Below the pieces are notes generated by a model. The model did no database searches. It was not told the DNA's origin and was given only the letters and a program-made list of their open reading frames with translations. The translations under genes and the position numbers were made by a program. Of a DNA stretch of 64,000 nt, positions 1-9,034 are shown piece by piece. Origin of the DNA: an uncultured Candidatus Saccharibacteria bacterium (lineage in GTDB: Bacteria > Patescibacteriota > Saccharimonadia > Saccharimonadales > Saccharimonadaceae); the NCBI GenBank assembly GCA_938043965.1, contig CALIQQ010000004.1:1-64000 (forward strand), given 5' to 3'. The stretch's first letter is position 1. Each line of letters starts with the position of its first letter.

Positions 1-72
1 TTTTTGATGGCAATAACTTTACCATTCTATGTTGCAAAGGTTGTGAGCTATTACGCCCCATTGAAAACTTAA
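1..72 (+). CDS. C-terminal end of an unidentified protein, cut by the window edge
   Basis: Frame 1 is open from the first base to a TAA at 70-72 and would encode 23 residues, rich in hydrophobic and aromatic residues and ending in a short polar tail (YYAPLKT), as at the end of a membrane segment. Nothing more of the gene is present, so no family can be named. It ends just before the promoter of the next gene. A chance open frame of this length cannot be excluded. Confidence 0.35.
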   Translation, partial: FLMAITLPFYVAKVVSYYAPLKT

Positions 73-95
73 GCAAAATATGCTATAATATATAT

Positions 96-629
96 ATGGT
101 TTTCGGATCTATTTTACCCAATAAGACATCAAAACTCGGCGTTATTGGTAGTACCGAGTATATTTCTATTGGCAAACTTTTTAAAGTCCCAGCTAAAATC
201 GATACCGGTGCAGATTCGTCTTCAATCTGGGCCTCAAACATTGAAGTTAAAAAAGATGGCACCCTTACCTTTAAACTTTTTGCGCCTAGCAGCCCCAATT
301 ACACCGGAGAGACTCTACAGTCCACCGACTATACAATTTCCAGTGTCCGCAGCAGTAATGGCATCAAACAAATTCGCTACCGCACTAAACTAAAAATTGC
401 CCTCGGCAATCAAATCATAGAAACTAATTTTACTCTAGCTAATCGTCGTCGCAACATCTTCCCAGTCTTAATTGGACGAAAAACTATTTCTGGCTTATTT
501 CTAGTTGACGTTTCAAAATCCGCTGTCAAATTAAAGACCCCCAAAAAAATCGAGAAATTAGGCCCTAAGTTCAGAAAAGATCCATATAAATTTCATCAAA
601 CTTATATTAAAAAATCTAAAACGGAGTAA
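96..629 (+). CDS. RimK-associated retropepsin-like protease (Zn_protease/DUF785 family)
   Basis: This 177-aa protein has the aspartic-protease-like signature KIDTGADSSS near residues 34-43 and the second conserved block ANRRRNIFPVLIGRKT near residues 127-142, as in the small retropepsin-like proteins that accompany RimK in many bacteria and archaea. The family is thought to process or remove amino-acid tails added by RimK-type ligases. No signal peptide is visible, so it should act in the cytoplasm. The start is set by a TGcTATAAT box at 81-89 that ends 6 nt before the ATG, with a TTGAAA -35 at 61-66 and no Shine-Dalgarno, so the mRNA is probably leaderless. rimK follows after 5 nt, and the pair forms an operon. 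The tail is lysine rich. Confidence 0.8.
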   Translation: MVFGSILPNKTSKLGVIGSTEYISIGKLFKVPAKIDTGADSSSIWASNIEVKKDGTLTFKLFAPSSPNYTGETLQSTDYTISSVRSSNGIKQIRYRTKLKIALGNQIIETNFTLANRRRNIFPVLIGRKTISGLFLVDVSKSAVKLKTPKKIEKLGPKFRKDPYKFHQTYIKKSKTE

Positions 630-634
630 AGCTC

Positions 635-1543
635 ATGAAAATCGCAATTCTATCTAACGGTAACGCCAACTATTCCACTAAACGCCTTGTCGAAGAAGCT
701 ACTGCGCGCGGGCATGAGGTGACCGTTGTTAAATACAAAAATTGCTACCTCTCGCTCGACGAAAAACATCCTGACGTATTCTATAATGGTAATAAGCTTG
801 GTCAATTCGATGCAATTTTACCACGTATCTCTAACAGTATGACAAATTACGGCTGTGCGATTGTTCGCCAATTTGAAATGCAGGGCGTTTGGACCGTCAG
901 TAGTTCCATCGCCATTACCCGTGCCCGCAACAAACTCCGTGCCGCTCAGCTCTTAACTAAGGCCGGCATCGACACTCCGCGCACTTTTGTCTCTCGCAAC
1001 ACTACCGACATTGACGCTTTACTTGATCATATCGGCGTACCAATGATTATCAAGCTTGCAACCGGCACACATGGTAACGGCGTAGTCCTAGCTGACACCA
1101 AAAAGGCCGCAAAATCAGCGCTCCAGGCCTTTTACCTCTACAACGAAGATGGTACCAACATTCTTTTACAGGAATATATTAAAGAGTCCGCCGGAATCGA
1201 CATTCGTGCTTTTGTGGTTGGCAGCAAAGTTGTCGCCTCTATGAAACGTCAATCCCTCGACGACGATTTCCGCTCCAATCTCCATAAGGGCGGTGAGGGA
1301 ACTGCGGTCAAACTAACTGACGAAGAACGCAAAATTGCCGTTCGAGCCGCCAAAGCAATGGGTCTCCATGTCGCTGGTGTCGATCTTATGCGCTCTAGCC
1401 GTGGACCACTCATCCTTGAAGTCAACGCTTCGCCAGGTTTCGGCATTGAACGCGTTACTGGCCGAAATGTCGCAAAGCCAATCATCGAATACATTGAGCA
1501 TAACGCTACTCGCAAAAGTTCCAAAGACCGCATCGGCGCCTAA
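635..1543 (+). CDS. rimK: RimK-type ATP-grasp ligase
   Basis: RimK enzymes use ATP to add glutamates to a protein C-terminus; ribosomal protein S6 is the classic target. The 302-aa length matches the family. An N-terminal pre-ATP-grasp domain is followed by the ATP-grasp fold: glycine-rich loop KLATGTHGNGVV near residues 140-151, then the DIRAFVVG strand, and the Mg/ATP motif GVDLM...ILEVNASPGF near residues 249-268. A GGAG Shine-Dalgarno at 622-625 overlaps the end of the protease gene. A strong terminator follows at 1571-1600. The true target (S6 or another protein) cannot be read from the sequence. Confidence 0.88.
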   Translation: MKIAILSNGNANYSTKRLVEEATARGHEVTVVKYKNCYLSLDEKHPDVFYNGNKLGQFDAILPRISNSMTNYGCAIVRQFEMQGVWTVSSSIAITRARNKLRAAQLLTKAGIDTPRTFVSRNTTDIDALLDHIGVPMIIKLATGTHGNGVVLADTKKAAKSALQAFYLYNEDGTNILLQEYIKESAGIDIRAFVVGSKVVASMKRQSLDDDFRSNLHKGGEGTAVKLTDEERKIAVRAAKAMGLHVAGVDLMRSSRGPLILEVNASPGFGIERVTGRNVAKPIIEYIEHNATRKSSKDRIGA

Positions 1544-1570
1544 GCTACCACAGCTGTCAAACAGCATCTA

Positions 1571-1600
1571 AAGAGAGAATTACACATTCTCTCTTTTTAT
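1571..1600 (+). terminator. Intrinsic terminator of the protease-rimK operon
   Basis: The arms AAGAGAGAAT and ATTCTCTCTT pair perfectly around the loop TACAC and run into a T tract. It lies 28 nt after the rimK stop. Confidence 0.9.
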
Positions 1601-1622
1601 ATTTTTATGCTAAAATATGCTT

Positions 1623-2081
1623 ATGATAATCATTGCGTGTTTCGCTTTACTTTTTAGCCTGTTTTTCTTCCTCAAAAAGCCAACCGGAGCAGCAGGACTT
1701 GCTTCCATTGCTGGCCTCTTTCTTTATGATTCTTTTAAAACCATTGTCGCCGACCAGCTCACCAAAATCATCACCTCAGTCTCGCGCGGCCTAGTCGAAG
1801 TGGCCCTCTTTACTAGCCTCATTATTATTTTTCCGCTTTTTCTCCACCTATTCTCTCGCCGTGGCCATCTCTTTAAAATCGCGCGCCTCATTGAATCCCT
1901 CATCTTTGCCGCTTTTCTAGTTCTAGTTGGTTCATGGTGTATTACTTACTTCATTTCAGTCGACCCCCTTTCCGCCAACATCCTTCGCACCGTCAGCCCC
2001 TTCAAACATCTCATTATCCTCGCTCAAGCTGTGCTTTCTTATCTCGATCTGCTTCTTTATCGCGACCATACTAAGGACTAG
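1623..2081 (+). CDS. Small hypothetical membrane protein, about four transmembrane segments
   Basis: The 152-aa product starts with a hydrophobic helix (IIIACFALLFSLFFFL) and has further hydrophobic stretches near residues 23-38, 57-80, 90-110 and 122-138. I do not recognise a family. An ATG also occurs at 1617, but it directly abuts the TAAAAT hexamer (1611-1616, TG-extended) and would precede the transcript start; the ATG at 1623 fits the 6-nt spacing used by other leaderless genes here. The last 126 nt overlap the end of comEC on the opposite strand, so the C-terminus or that of ComEC may be a late extension. Confidence 0.6.
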   Translation: MIIIACFALLFSLFFFLKKPTGAAGLASIAGLFLYDSFKTIVADQLTKIITSVSRGLVEVALFTSLIIIFPLFLHLFSRRGHLFKIARLIESLIFAAFLVLVGSWCITYFISVDPLSANILRTVSPFKHLIILAQAVLSYLDLLLYRDHTKD

Positions 2082-3050
2082 AATTATTATATATAGCCCC
2101 AGAAATTCAATTCGCCCTTTTTTAAATTCAAATAAAAATTCCGTCTTATCATATAGCTCATTGATAATTTTAAGGTGAAATTTTAACAGTACCTCCGTTA
2201 CCCAACCCGTCAGTTCAGCCAGCAAGCTAATTTTAAACATCCCAAAAATTCCTGTCAAAAAACTCATGCCCATCACAAAAGGAATTGTCGGTAAAATCAA
2301 CAAGTTCGCGAGTAAAGCAATCAAATTTAAACTACCAAAATAATACAGCTGAATTGGCAAACACATTATAATTGCAGCTAAACTCGACAGAATAATTGAC
2401 CCAATTTGACCAGGCCTATCTCTTCCGTAAAAATACCATTTTAATATCGGCATTATTAGCACTACTCCAGAATAGGCCAACATCGATAGCTGAAATGAAA
2501 CGTTTGTTAAAAAATATGGATTCACTAAAAGACAGAAACCTAGCGTCAAAATCACTACTCGTATCGGCTTTTTCGGGCGACCAAAATACCAAGCCACAGT
2601 CGATAGAATCGCCACAAATGAAGCCCTAATCACCGACGGTGACCAGCCAATCAATAAATCATACATAATTAAGAGGAAAATCGAAAAATACAGCGCCGCA
2701 AATCGCGAAACCCGCCGAAAAAGCTTCTGAATTACACCAATAATAATCGAGAGATGAGTTCCCGAAACTACAATAATGTGCGCCATCCCAATCGCCTTCA
2801 TTTTATTTTCCACTCCATCTGGCAACTCCGTTTTTTCGCCTAGCAGATAACCAAAGCTTAATCCCGAAACCTCAGGTGAAACATTTTTATTCACCCCATG
2901 TTTAAACTCTGCTTTTAATCCAGTCTCAGCCTTATTTTTACCACTAAAACTCTTAGTCCTCTTCGCTTCAATCGGGAAAAAACTATTCAAAAATACCGCG
3001 TATATAATAATTAAAATCGAAGCTAAGATTAAAAACCATTCTTTTTTCAT
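1956..3050 (-). CDS. comEC: ComEC/Rec2 DNA-uptake channel, minimal membrane form
   Basis: ComEC carries single-stranded DNA across the inner membrane in natural transformation. This 364-aa protein has the competence domain signature: SFGYLLGEKTELP followed by MKAIGMAHIIVVSGTHLS near residues 84-101, then at least six hydrophobic helices and a basic stretch. Full-length ComEC is about 700-800 aa; the C-terminal metallo-beta-lactamase-like domain is absent, leaving essentially the channel. A TAGTAT box on the minus strand (3059-3064) ends 8 nt before the ATG, so translation may be leaderless. The polar tail (SEDNEMFEGADGAKD...) overlaps the convergent small membrane gene. DprA, which binds the incoming strand, is encoded at 38.0-38.9 kb. 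Confidence 0.8.
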   Translation of the reverse strand: MKKEWFLILASILIIIYAVFLNSFFPIEAKRTKSFSGKNKAETGLKAEFKHGVNKNVSPEVSGLSFGYLLGEKTELPDGVENKMKAIGMAHIIVVSGTHLSIIIGVIQKLFRRVSRFAALYFSIFLLIMYDLLIGWSPSVIRASFVAILSTVAWYFGRPKKPIRVVILTLGFCLLVNPYFLTNVSFQLSMLAYSGVVLIMPILKWYFYGRDRPGQIGSIILSSLAAIIMCLPIQLYYFGSLNLIALLANLLILPTIPFVMGMSFLTGIFGMFKISLLAELTGWVTEVLLKFHLKIINELYDKTEFLFEFKKGRIEFLGLYIIILVLSMVAIKKQIEIRKHSLSEDNEMFEGADGAKDVGGKGVD

Positions 3051-3158
3051 TTGCCCACATACTACTCTAGTTTCTAAAAATGTAAAGTGTCATTTTTTCA
3101 CCCCTGTTTAAAAGTCGTAAATTTCCTAAAATGGCTATTTTATGTTAAAATATATAAA

Positions 3159-4355
3159 ATGTCATGTCGTATCAAAAAAACCACCCCAGTTGAAGTGGTG
3201 CTAGAAACCCCAATTTTAGTTGAAAAAATTGCTCCTACCGGGCAGGGAATCGCCACACTTCCATCTGGCAAAAAAATCTTTCTCTGGAACTGTGCACCAA
3301 CTGAACTAATCGAAAGCTACCGCCTCATCCGTACCAAGGGCAGTTTTGACGAAGGTATCGCACTCACAAAAAAACACAAAATCACCATTTCACCTAAAGA
3401 TGAGCATTTTCTCTCCACCTCACCGTGGCAGATTTTCACGCCCAAAACTGAAATGGAATATAAAACCGCCATCGTCGCCGAGCTCTATCAGAAACTTTGG
3501 ACTAAAAACATTCCTTTTAACGATAGTCCAAATCTCTGGCATTATCGCAATAAAATGGAGTACTCACTTTATTATAATTTTGAAACCGAAAAAATCGAAC
3601 TCGCAGTTCATGCTCGCGGTAGTCACACTAAAATCCCAATTAAGACTAGTTCTATCGAGCGTCCCGAAATTTTCAAAAAGGCACAAGCCATCGTTGATGA
3701 ACTAAATCACACTAATAAAGAGGCTCGCAACTATCAATCAATCCTACTACGTGCCAACCAAGCCGGCGAAGTTTCTGGTGGACTTTTCGAAAAAGGCCAG
3801 CCACATCCAAAATTCAAAAAACTTGAAGATAAAATCTTAGGGGAAACCTACTCCTACTCTCCTAATGGATTCTTCCAAATCAACCTGCCAATTTACGAAA
3901 TTGCCCTCAGCCATATTAAGCACTTAATTAAAAATACCCCTAAAATTCTTGACCTCTACGCCGGTGTTGGCACTATCGGCCTATCAGTAGCCGATGGCAA
4001 AGACTTAACTCTCGTCGAAGTCGATAAATCTGCCTATAAAGAGCTCGTCGAAAACTGCAAAAAGTTCATCAACGCAAAACCGATTCTCGCTAAATCCGAA
4101 GCTGTCCTCGACTACATCGAGCCCAATCTTACCGTCATCCTCGACCCGCCTCGCGCCGGCTGCGACTCAGCCCTCATCGAAAAACTCATCGAAGTCAAAC
4201 CTCGACAAGTCATCTATCTTTCCTGCAACCCAATTACTCAAGTTCGCGATATTGAATTACTGGTCGCTGGCGGCGCCAAATTAACTTCGCTCGAAATCTT
4301 TAACTTCTTTCCCCACACACCACACATTGAAGTTTTAGCTTCATTTGAATTCTAA
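3159..4355 (+). CDS. RNA (uracil-C5)-methyltransferase, RlmD/TrmA family
   Basis: The enzyme makes 5-methyluridine in rRNA or tRNA using SAM. Visible family blocks in the 398-aa product are the TRAM-like N-terminus (IAPTGQGIATLPSGKKIF), YRNKMEYS near residue 127, YSPNGFFQIN near 246, the SAM loop ILDLYAGVGTIG near 265, DPPRAG near 328 and the catalytic cysteine in YLSCNP near 353. The N-terminal four-cysteine Fe-S cluster of RlmD is not evident. The frame is open upstream to 3087, but TGtTAAAAT at 3143-3151 ends 7 nt before the ATG at 3159, which is therefore the preferred start. Which RNA is modified is not decidable here. Confidence 0.85.
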   Translation: MSCRIKKTTPVEVVLETPILVEKIAPTGQGIATLPSGKKIFLWNCAPTELIESYRLIRTKGSFDEGIALTKKHKITISPKDEHFLSTSPWQIFTPKTEMEYKTAIVAELYQKLWTKNIPFNDSPNLWHYRNKMEYSLYYNFETEKIELAVHARGSHTKIPIKTSSIERPEIFKKAQAIVDELNHTNKEARNYQSILLRANQAGEVSGGLFEKGQPHPKFKKLEDKILGETYSYSPNGFFQINLPIYEIALSHIKHLIKNTPKILDLYAGVGTIGLSVADGKDLTLVEVDKSAYKELVENCKKFINAKPILAKSEAVLDYIEPNLTVILDPPRAGCDSALIEKLIEVKPRQVIYLSCNPITQVRDIELLVAGGAKLTSLEIFNFFPHTPHIEVLASFEF

Positions 4356-4398
4356 CCCCAGACATTCTAGCCCCAAACATAATAACCCCAAACATAAG
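4354..4398. repeat. Three tandem 15-bp repeats upstream of gpsA
   Basis: Units 4354-4368, 4369-4383 and 4384-4398 share the pattern (A)RCCCCARACATWMT. Units 2 and 3 differ at 2 of 15 positions. The array fills the gap between the methyltransferase stop codon and the gpsA promoter. Confidence 0.85.
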
Positions 4399-4420
4399 CA
4401 TCATATGTTATAATAGCTTC

Positions 4421-5266
4421 ATGAAAATCACTATTTTTGGCGCCGGCGCTTTTGGAACTGCCCTCGGAAACATTCTTGAAGAAAATGGTCATCAAATCAC
4501 TTACTACGACCCGGTCAAATACCCCGATCGCAGCCTCACTTCAGCTGTCGAAGGCGGCGAAGCCTATCTTTTGGCTGTCCCTTCAGCTGCTGCCCCAAAA
4601 ATCCTCCTCTTCATTCCGCATGACAAGCCACTCATCTGTGCCAGCAAAGGGTTTATTTCCAATGCCTCCTTTAAGCCTTGGGGTGATAATTTCTCCGTTT
4701 TATCTGGCGGAGCATTTGCTAGTGATCTGAACAAAAAAAATCCCGTCGTCCTAACCGCTACCAGTGATTTTATTACCAATCTCTTCCAAGCCGATTGGCT
4801 AACTTTCGATCGCACCATCGATACCGCTGGTGTCATGCTATGCGGTGCTCTAAAAAATATCTATGCCATCGGTGCTGGCTATTGGGGGCTTCAGTACGCC
4901 ACGCTTGATTTTGATGATTTCATTAACAGTGCGCTAGCTGAAATGCGAACTATTCTTGCTTACAATAATTGCCAACCTGAAACCGTTAATCTCTCATGCG
5001 GCCTACGCGATTTAGTGATGACTTGCGGTTCTCATACTTCTAGAAATTATGATTTTGGTGCTAAATTAAAACTCGATCCAGCACTCGGTAAAAAGGTCCT
5101 AGCCGGCACCGTACAACTTGGCACAGTTGAAGGTATCGGCGCCATCGCCGCCATCGATCAGACCCCAACTTTCGTTCGCCCAGGAAACACACCGATCCTA
5201 GATCGCATCATTGCTCTCGTTAAAAACCAATCTATTATCGAGCAAAACCCGAATATCACCCTCTAA
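4421..5266 (+). CDS. gpsA: Glycerol-3-phosphate dehydrogenase [NAD(P)+]
   Basis: GpsA reduces dihydroxyacetone phosphate to sn-glycerol-3-phosphate, the backbone of phospholipids. The 281-aa protein has the Rossmann loop IFGAGAFGTALG at residues 4-15, the catalytic lysine block CGALKNIYAIGAG near 143-155, and the C-terminal substrate block GLRDLVMTCGSHTSRNYDFG near 191-210. It is about 50 residues shorter than typical GpsA. TGtTATAAT at 4406-4414 ends 6 nt before the ATG with no Shine-Dalgarno. Confidence 0.87.
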   Translation: MKITIFGAGAFGTALGNILEENGHQITYYDPVKYPDRSLTSAVEGGEAYLLAVPSAAAPKILLFIPHDKPLICASKGFISNASFKPWGDNFSVLSGGAFASDLNKKNPVVLTATSDFITNLFQADWLTFDRTIDTAGVMLCGALKNIYAIGAGYWGLQYATLDFDDFINSALAEMRTILAYNNCQPETVNLSCGLRDLVMTCGSHTSRNYDFGAKLKLDPALGKKVLAGTVQLGTVEGIGAIAAIDQTPTFVRPGNTPILDRIIALVKNQSIIEQNPNITL

Positions 5267-5287
5267 TCGGTGCTATAATAGTCTCAT

Positions 5288-8200
5288 ATGGGATTAAATC
5301 AAAAACAACAAGCCGCAGTCGACTATCTCAATGGTCCACTTTTAGTTTTAGCTGGCCCAGGTACCGGTAAAACTCAATTACTCTCCGCTAAAGTCGCTCA
5401 TATTCTAGATGCTACTGATGCTTTACCAGAAAACATTCTCTGTCTCACCTTCACCGATGCCGGCGCAAATAACATGCGCGAACGATTACTCTCCATGATT
5501 GGAATTAACGCTAGCGACGTCAACATTTACACCTATCACGCTTTTGGTTCTGAGATTTTGTCTAGCTATAAAAATTATGCGGAACATTTTGACCGCAATC
5601 TCGATCAGCCAATTGACACCGTCACCCAATATAAAATCATTCAAAATGTCGTTGATAGTTTACCTCCCACCGACATCCTGAAGACCGCAGATATAAAAGA
5701 CATCATTGCCACTATTTCTGAAGCAAAATCTGCTAGATTAAACTCCGCTCAGCTCGCCCTCATTGCAAAAACTAACATCGAAGACACCGCGTCAATGAAT
5801 CCTCGACTCTCCGCCATACTTGAATCCGTCAAACGCGGCATGAAATTTGAAGATGGCAAGGCACTCTATCTAAAAGTTGGCGAAATTATCGCTGAATACA
5901 TCTCACCAGTTCCAATTACTGGCAAAATCGAAAAAGAAGCCAATCACCTATTACTTTCACTTGAAGACACTATTAGTTCTGAAGAGCAAAAAGAAAAACC
6001 TAGCATTTCCGCGCTCACTAAATGGCGCAATTCTTTGTTCGAGAAAGATCACGAAAATCATTATCGCTTAAAAAATTTCATCGCAAACAAAAAGCTCCTA
6101 AGTCTTGCGCATGTCATGCAGGAATATGAAAATTATTTATCCGAAAACCAGTTGTTTGATTTTACCGACATGATCGAGCAAGCCGTCCAGGTTCTTAAAA
6201 ATGACGACGGTTTTCGCTTCACGCTTCAAGAACGTTTCCAATACATTTTGCTAGACGAGTTCCAAGACACCAATCCTTCTCAATTTGAACTCATAAAACT
6301 GATTGCATCTTCAGAAAAACCAGACATTATGGCCGTTGGCGATGATGATCAAGCTATTTTCGCCTTCCAGGGCGCCAATGCTAGCAATCTAATCGATTTT
6401 CAAAACGAATTTAACGCCCATCAAATTACACTTTCCGAAAATTATCGCTCTACTACTGAAATTCTCGATCTTTCGCGTAAAATTGCCGACCAAATCGATA
6501 GTAGTTTTGCCAAAAAACGCAACATCAATAAACAACTGACTAGCGTTCGCAATTCAGAAATTCTTAACGAATCCGAGTTAGACATCCCATTCGTCAATAG
6601 ACACGAATTCAAAGCCGCTGATGCTGAATATGCTTGGGTGGCCGATCAAATTTCCAAACTCATTCAGTCCGGCGAGAAACAATCCGATATTGCCATTCTC
6701 ACGCCAAAGCACAAATACATCACACCGCTACTGCCATATCTTAAATCCCATAAAAATATCAATATCGCTTACGAAAAACGCGAAAACGTACTTGAGGATA
6801 CTTACATTTACCAGCTTTCCACGCTCGCACGCTTTGTCTATGAAATTTCGCTCGGCCAAAATCCTGCCCACCTCCTTCTCGAGATTTTAACTTTCCCATT
6901 CTTCCAGGTGCCAGCAATCGACGCCATCACCGCCCTAAAAAGCCACTACGGCGACACTAGACAGGCTCTCGATTATCTAAAAGATTCTGACAATGAAAAT
7001 CTCAAACAACTCGCCGTCTTTATTGCTGAGTTAGTAGCTAAGAGTTTCGAAACACCACTTGAGCAATTTATTGACTTTTTAACTGGCGCCTGCCCAATCA
7101 AAACTAATGATAATGAGCTAATCCAGTCTAATTTTCTAACTTATTACAGTAGTCAAGTGGTTGATTTTAAAACCTACAATCTATATGAAAATCTTTCCGT
7201 TTTGCGAGAAAAAATCTTCGCTCACATTAAGACTGAAAAGCCTCGTCTCCGCGACTTCATCAATTTTCTAGATGATTACGCTGCTGCCGGCGAAGCTATT
7301 CTTAATACTTCACCATACCAAGACGCCACTGATTCTGTACAAGTCATGACCGCTTACAAAAGCAAGGGCCTCGAATTTAAACATGTCTTCATTATCGCCA
7401 CGGACGACACCTCATGGGGGAACAGCAAAGGGAATAACAATAAACTAAGCTTGCCTAAAAACCTCGCCATGATTCGTCATACCGGCAACACTGACGATGA
7501 GTGCCTAAGACTTTTCTTCGTGGCTATTACTCGCGCCAAAAAAACCCTTACACTAACGAATAGTAGGCAAGATTTCTCTGGTAAAACCCCAAATCGTCTC
7601 ACCTATCTCGGCGAGTACGAAGTTAGTGACGGCGAAATCTGTTCGCCTTATCTAAGAAACCCTAATGTCATTGAGCATTATGAAACTCTACCAGAAGCAG
7701 AGCTAGAATTTAATCTTAGCCAAAACTGGATCGCCAGCTACCTTCGTCTCGAACCAGATCTAAAAGCCATTCTTACTCAATCTATCGAGAATTTCGCCAT
7801 GAATGCTAGTAAGTTAACTACTTTTATTGATATTACCTATGCTGGTCCACTCGAGTTTTATCAGCGTTACATCATCCACGGACCAAGCGCACCTTCTAGC
7901 GAAAGTATGGAATTCGGCACTCTTGTGCATGCTGTTTTTGAAAAAGTTACTAAAGAAAAAATTTCTGACGCCGACGCCCTTGAATTCTTCAAATCTGAAG
8001 TATTAAAACTAGATCTGACTGAAGCCGAACAGTCAAGAATGCTCACTCATGGCAAAGTCGCTATCTCCGCCTCATTATCCGCCTTCCGCAACATCCTTAC
8101 GCCAGAACATCAGACCGCCAAAGCCGAACTTGATTTTCATCCTGAACATTTAACCTACAATGGCATTCCGATCACTGGAAAAATCGATCACATTAACATC

Positions 8201-8635
8201 AACGAAGAAAACAAAACTATTGAAATCTACGATTTTAAAACCAGCAATTTCCATAAAGAAAAATGGGAATCCCATGCTTCGCTTTATAAATATACGCTTC
8301 AACTTTTATTCTATAAATTACTCCTAAATCTCAGCCCAACTTATCGCAAATATAAAGTCACCAAAGCTCATATTTTATTTGTCGCGCCATCCAGCAATGA
8401 TCTAGCTTTAAGCGAACTAGACAGTAATACTGAGCTCGTACATGATAAAGTCTATGAGTTTTCTGATGCTGCCGAGCAAGATTTCAAAGAGCTCCTTACT
8501 GCCGTTTATCGACATGTTAAGAGCCTTGATTTCATCGACGAATGTAGTCCACTCGCCATCTTACCAGACCAAACTAATGGCATTAAACAAATTCGCGAGT
8601 TTTGCCAGCTCGTTAAGGATTCCGCTAATTTTTAA
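5288..8635 (+). CDS. UvrD/AddA-like superfamily 1 helicase fused to a RecB-type nuclease
   Basis: The 1115-aa protein carries SF1A helicase motifs: I GPGTGKT (23-29), Ia CLTFTDAGANNMRERL, II DEFQDT (about 323), III GDDDQAIFAFQGA, IV ENYRST, V AYKSKGLEFKHV and VI FVAITRAKK (about 745). The last 270 residues look like a PD-(D/E)XK exonuclease: FGTLVHAVFEKV near 875, GKIDHI near 962, YDFKTS near 981 and QLLFYKLLL. This resembles AddA rather than plain UvrD/PcrA and predicts a role in double-strand break processing. No AddB partner is next to it. TGcTATAAT at 5271-5279 lies 8 nt before the ATG. Confidence 0.85.
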   Translation: MGLNQKQQAAVDYLNGPLLVLAGPGTGKTQLLSAKVAHILDATDALPENILCLTFTDAGANNMRERLLSMIGINASDVNIYTYHAFGSEILSSYKNYAEHFDRNLDQPIDTVTQYKIIQNVVDSLPPTDILKTADIKDIIATISEAKSARLNSAQLALIAKTNIEDTASMNPRLSAILESVKRGMKFEDGKALYLKVGEIIAEYISPVPITGKIEKEANHLLLSLEDTISSEEQKEKPSISALTKWRNSLFEKDHENHYRLKNFIANKKLLSLAHVMQEYENYLSENQLFDFTDMIEQAVQVLKNDDGFRFTLQERFQYILLDEFQDTNPSQFELIKLIASSEKPDIMAVGDDDQAIFAFQGANASNLIDFQNEFNAHQITLSENYRSTTEILDLSRKIADQIDSSFAKKRNINKQLTSVRNSEILNESELDIPFVNRHEFKAADAEYAWVADQISKLIQSGEKQSDIAILTPKHKYITPLLPYLKSHKNINIAYEKRENVLEDTYIYQLSTLARFVYEISLGQNPAHLLLEILTFPFFQVPAIDAITALKSHYGDTRQALDYLKDSDNENLKQLAVFIAELVAKSFETPLEQFIDFLTGACPIKTNDNELIQSNFLTYYSSQVVDFKTYNLYENLSVLREKIFAHIKTEKPRLRDFINFLDDYAAAGEAILNTSPYQDATDSVQVMTAYKSKGLEFKHVFIIATDDTSWGNSKGNNNKLSLPKNLAMIRHTGNTDDECLRLFFVAITRAKKTLTLTNSRQDFSGKTPNRLTYLGEYEVSDGEICSPYLRNPNVIEHYETLPEAELEFNLSQNWIASYLRLEPDLKAILTQSIENFAMNASKLTTFIDITYAGPLEFYQRYIIHGPSAPSSESMEFGTLVHAVFEKVTKEKISDADALEFFKSEVLKLDLTEAEQSRMLTHGKVAISASLSAFRNILTPEHQTAKAELDFHPEHLTYNGIPITGKIDHININEENKTIEIYDFKTSNFHKEKWESHASLYKYTLQLLFYKLLLNLSPTYRKYKVTKAHILFVAPSSNDLALSELDSNTELVHDKVYEFSDAAEQDFKELLTAVYRHVKSLDFIDECSPLAILPDQTNGIKQIREFCQLVKDSANF

Positions 8636-8666
8636 TTATTCTATATTCTATATTCTATTTTTTCTA

Positions 8667-8694
8667 TTGACTTATTTATAAAAAATTGTATAAT
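8667..8694 (+). promoter_or_regulatory. Promoter of the zinc-ribbon gene
   Basis: TTGACT (8667-8672), a 16-nt spacer, then TATAAT (8689-8694). Transcription should begin near 8701. Confidence 0.75.
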
Positions 8695-8698
8695 AAAG

Positions 8699-8764
8699 AC
8701 AAGTAGCGTCAGTTCATGGCGCTACTTGTAACTGTTCACAGCACAAAAAAAACGGAGGTGTGCT
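8699..8764 (+). promoter_or_regulatory. Leader with a 10-bp stem-loop and an SD inside a possible second hairpin
   Basis: ACAAGTAGCG (8699-8708) pairs perfectly with CGCTACTTGT (8720-8729) at the extreme 5' end of the predicted transcript. No T run follows, so it is not a terminator. Downstream, AGCAC and GTGCT bracket the Shine-Dalgarno GGAGGTG (8754-8760), so ribosome access could be modulated. Confidence 0.6.
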
Positions 8765-9004
8765 ATGAGTATTTTTAACAATCATTTTGTTGAAGGAAAC
8801 GGAAACTGGTCTTGCCCGCGCTGCGGCCAAACTGGCTTCCCAAATGAAACCGCAGCTAGCAACTGTCCATGCAGGACTGGCTACAGCTACGGTTTCCATA
8901 CCGGCATGACAACTTGTCCGTCATGCCATGGATCAGGCAATATCTACGGGACTAATCAGATGTGCCCCGCTTGCGGCGGTGGCGGTGAAGTGCCGGCCTG
9001 GTAA
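8765..9004 (+). CDS. Small zinc-ribbon protein resembling the DnaJ cysteine-rich domain
   Basis: The 79-aa protein has three paired-cysteine groups: CPRCGQTG near residues 17-24, NCPC near 37-40, then CPSCHGSG and CPACGGGG near 53-77. The last two match the CxxCxGxG repeats of the DnaJ/Hsp40 zinc domain. No J domain or substrate domain is present. It has its own promoter, a structured leader and a strong Shine-Dalgarno, and a terminator follows at 9035-9063, so it is a monocistronic unit that may be well expressed. A role in binding unfolded proteins or RNA is possible but is inference. Confidence 0.7.
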   Translation: MSIFNNHFVEGNGNWSCPRCGQTGFPNETAASNCPCRTGYSYGFHTGMTTCPSCHGSGNIYGTNQMCPACGGGGEVPAW

Positions 9005-9034
9005 TTTCTTTCAATAAATCGAAGTACCTTTTTC

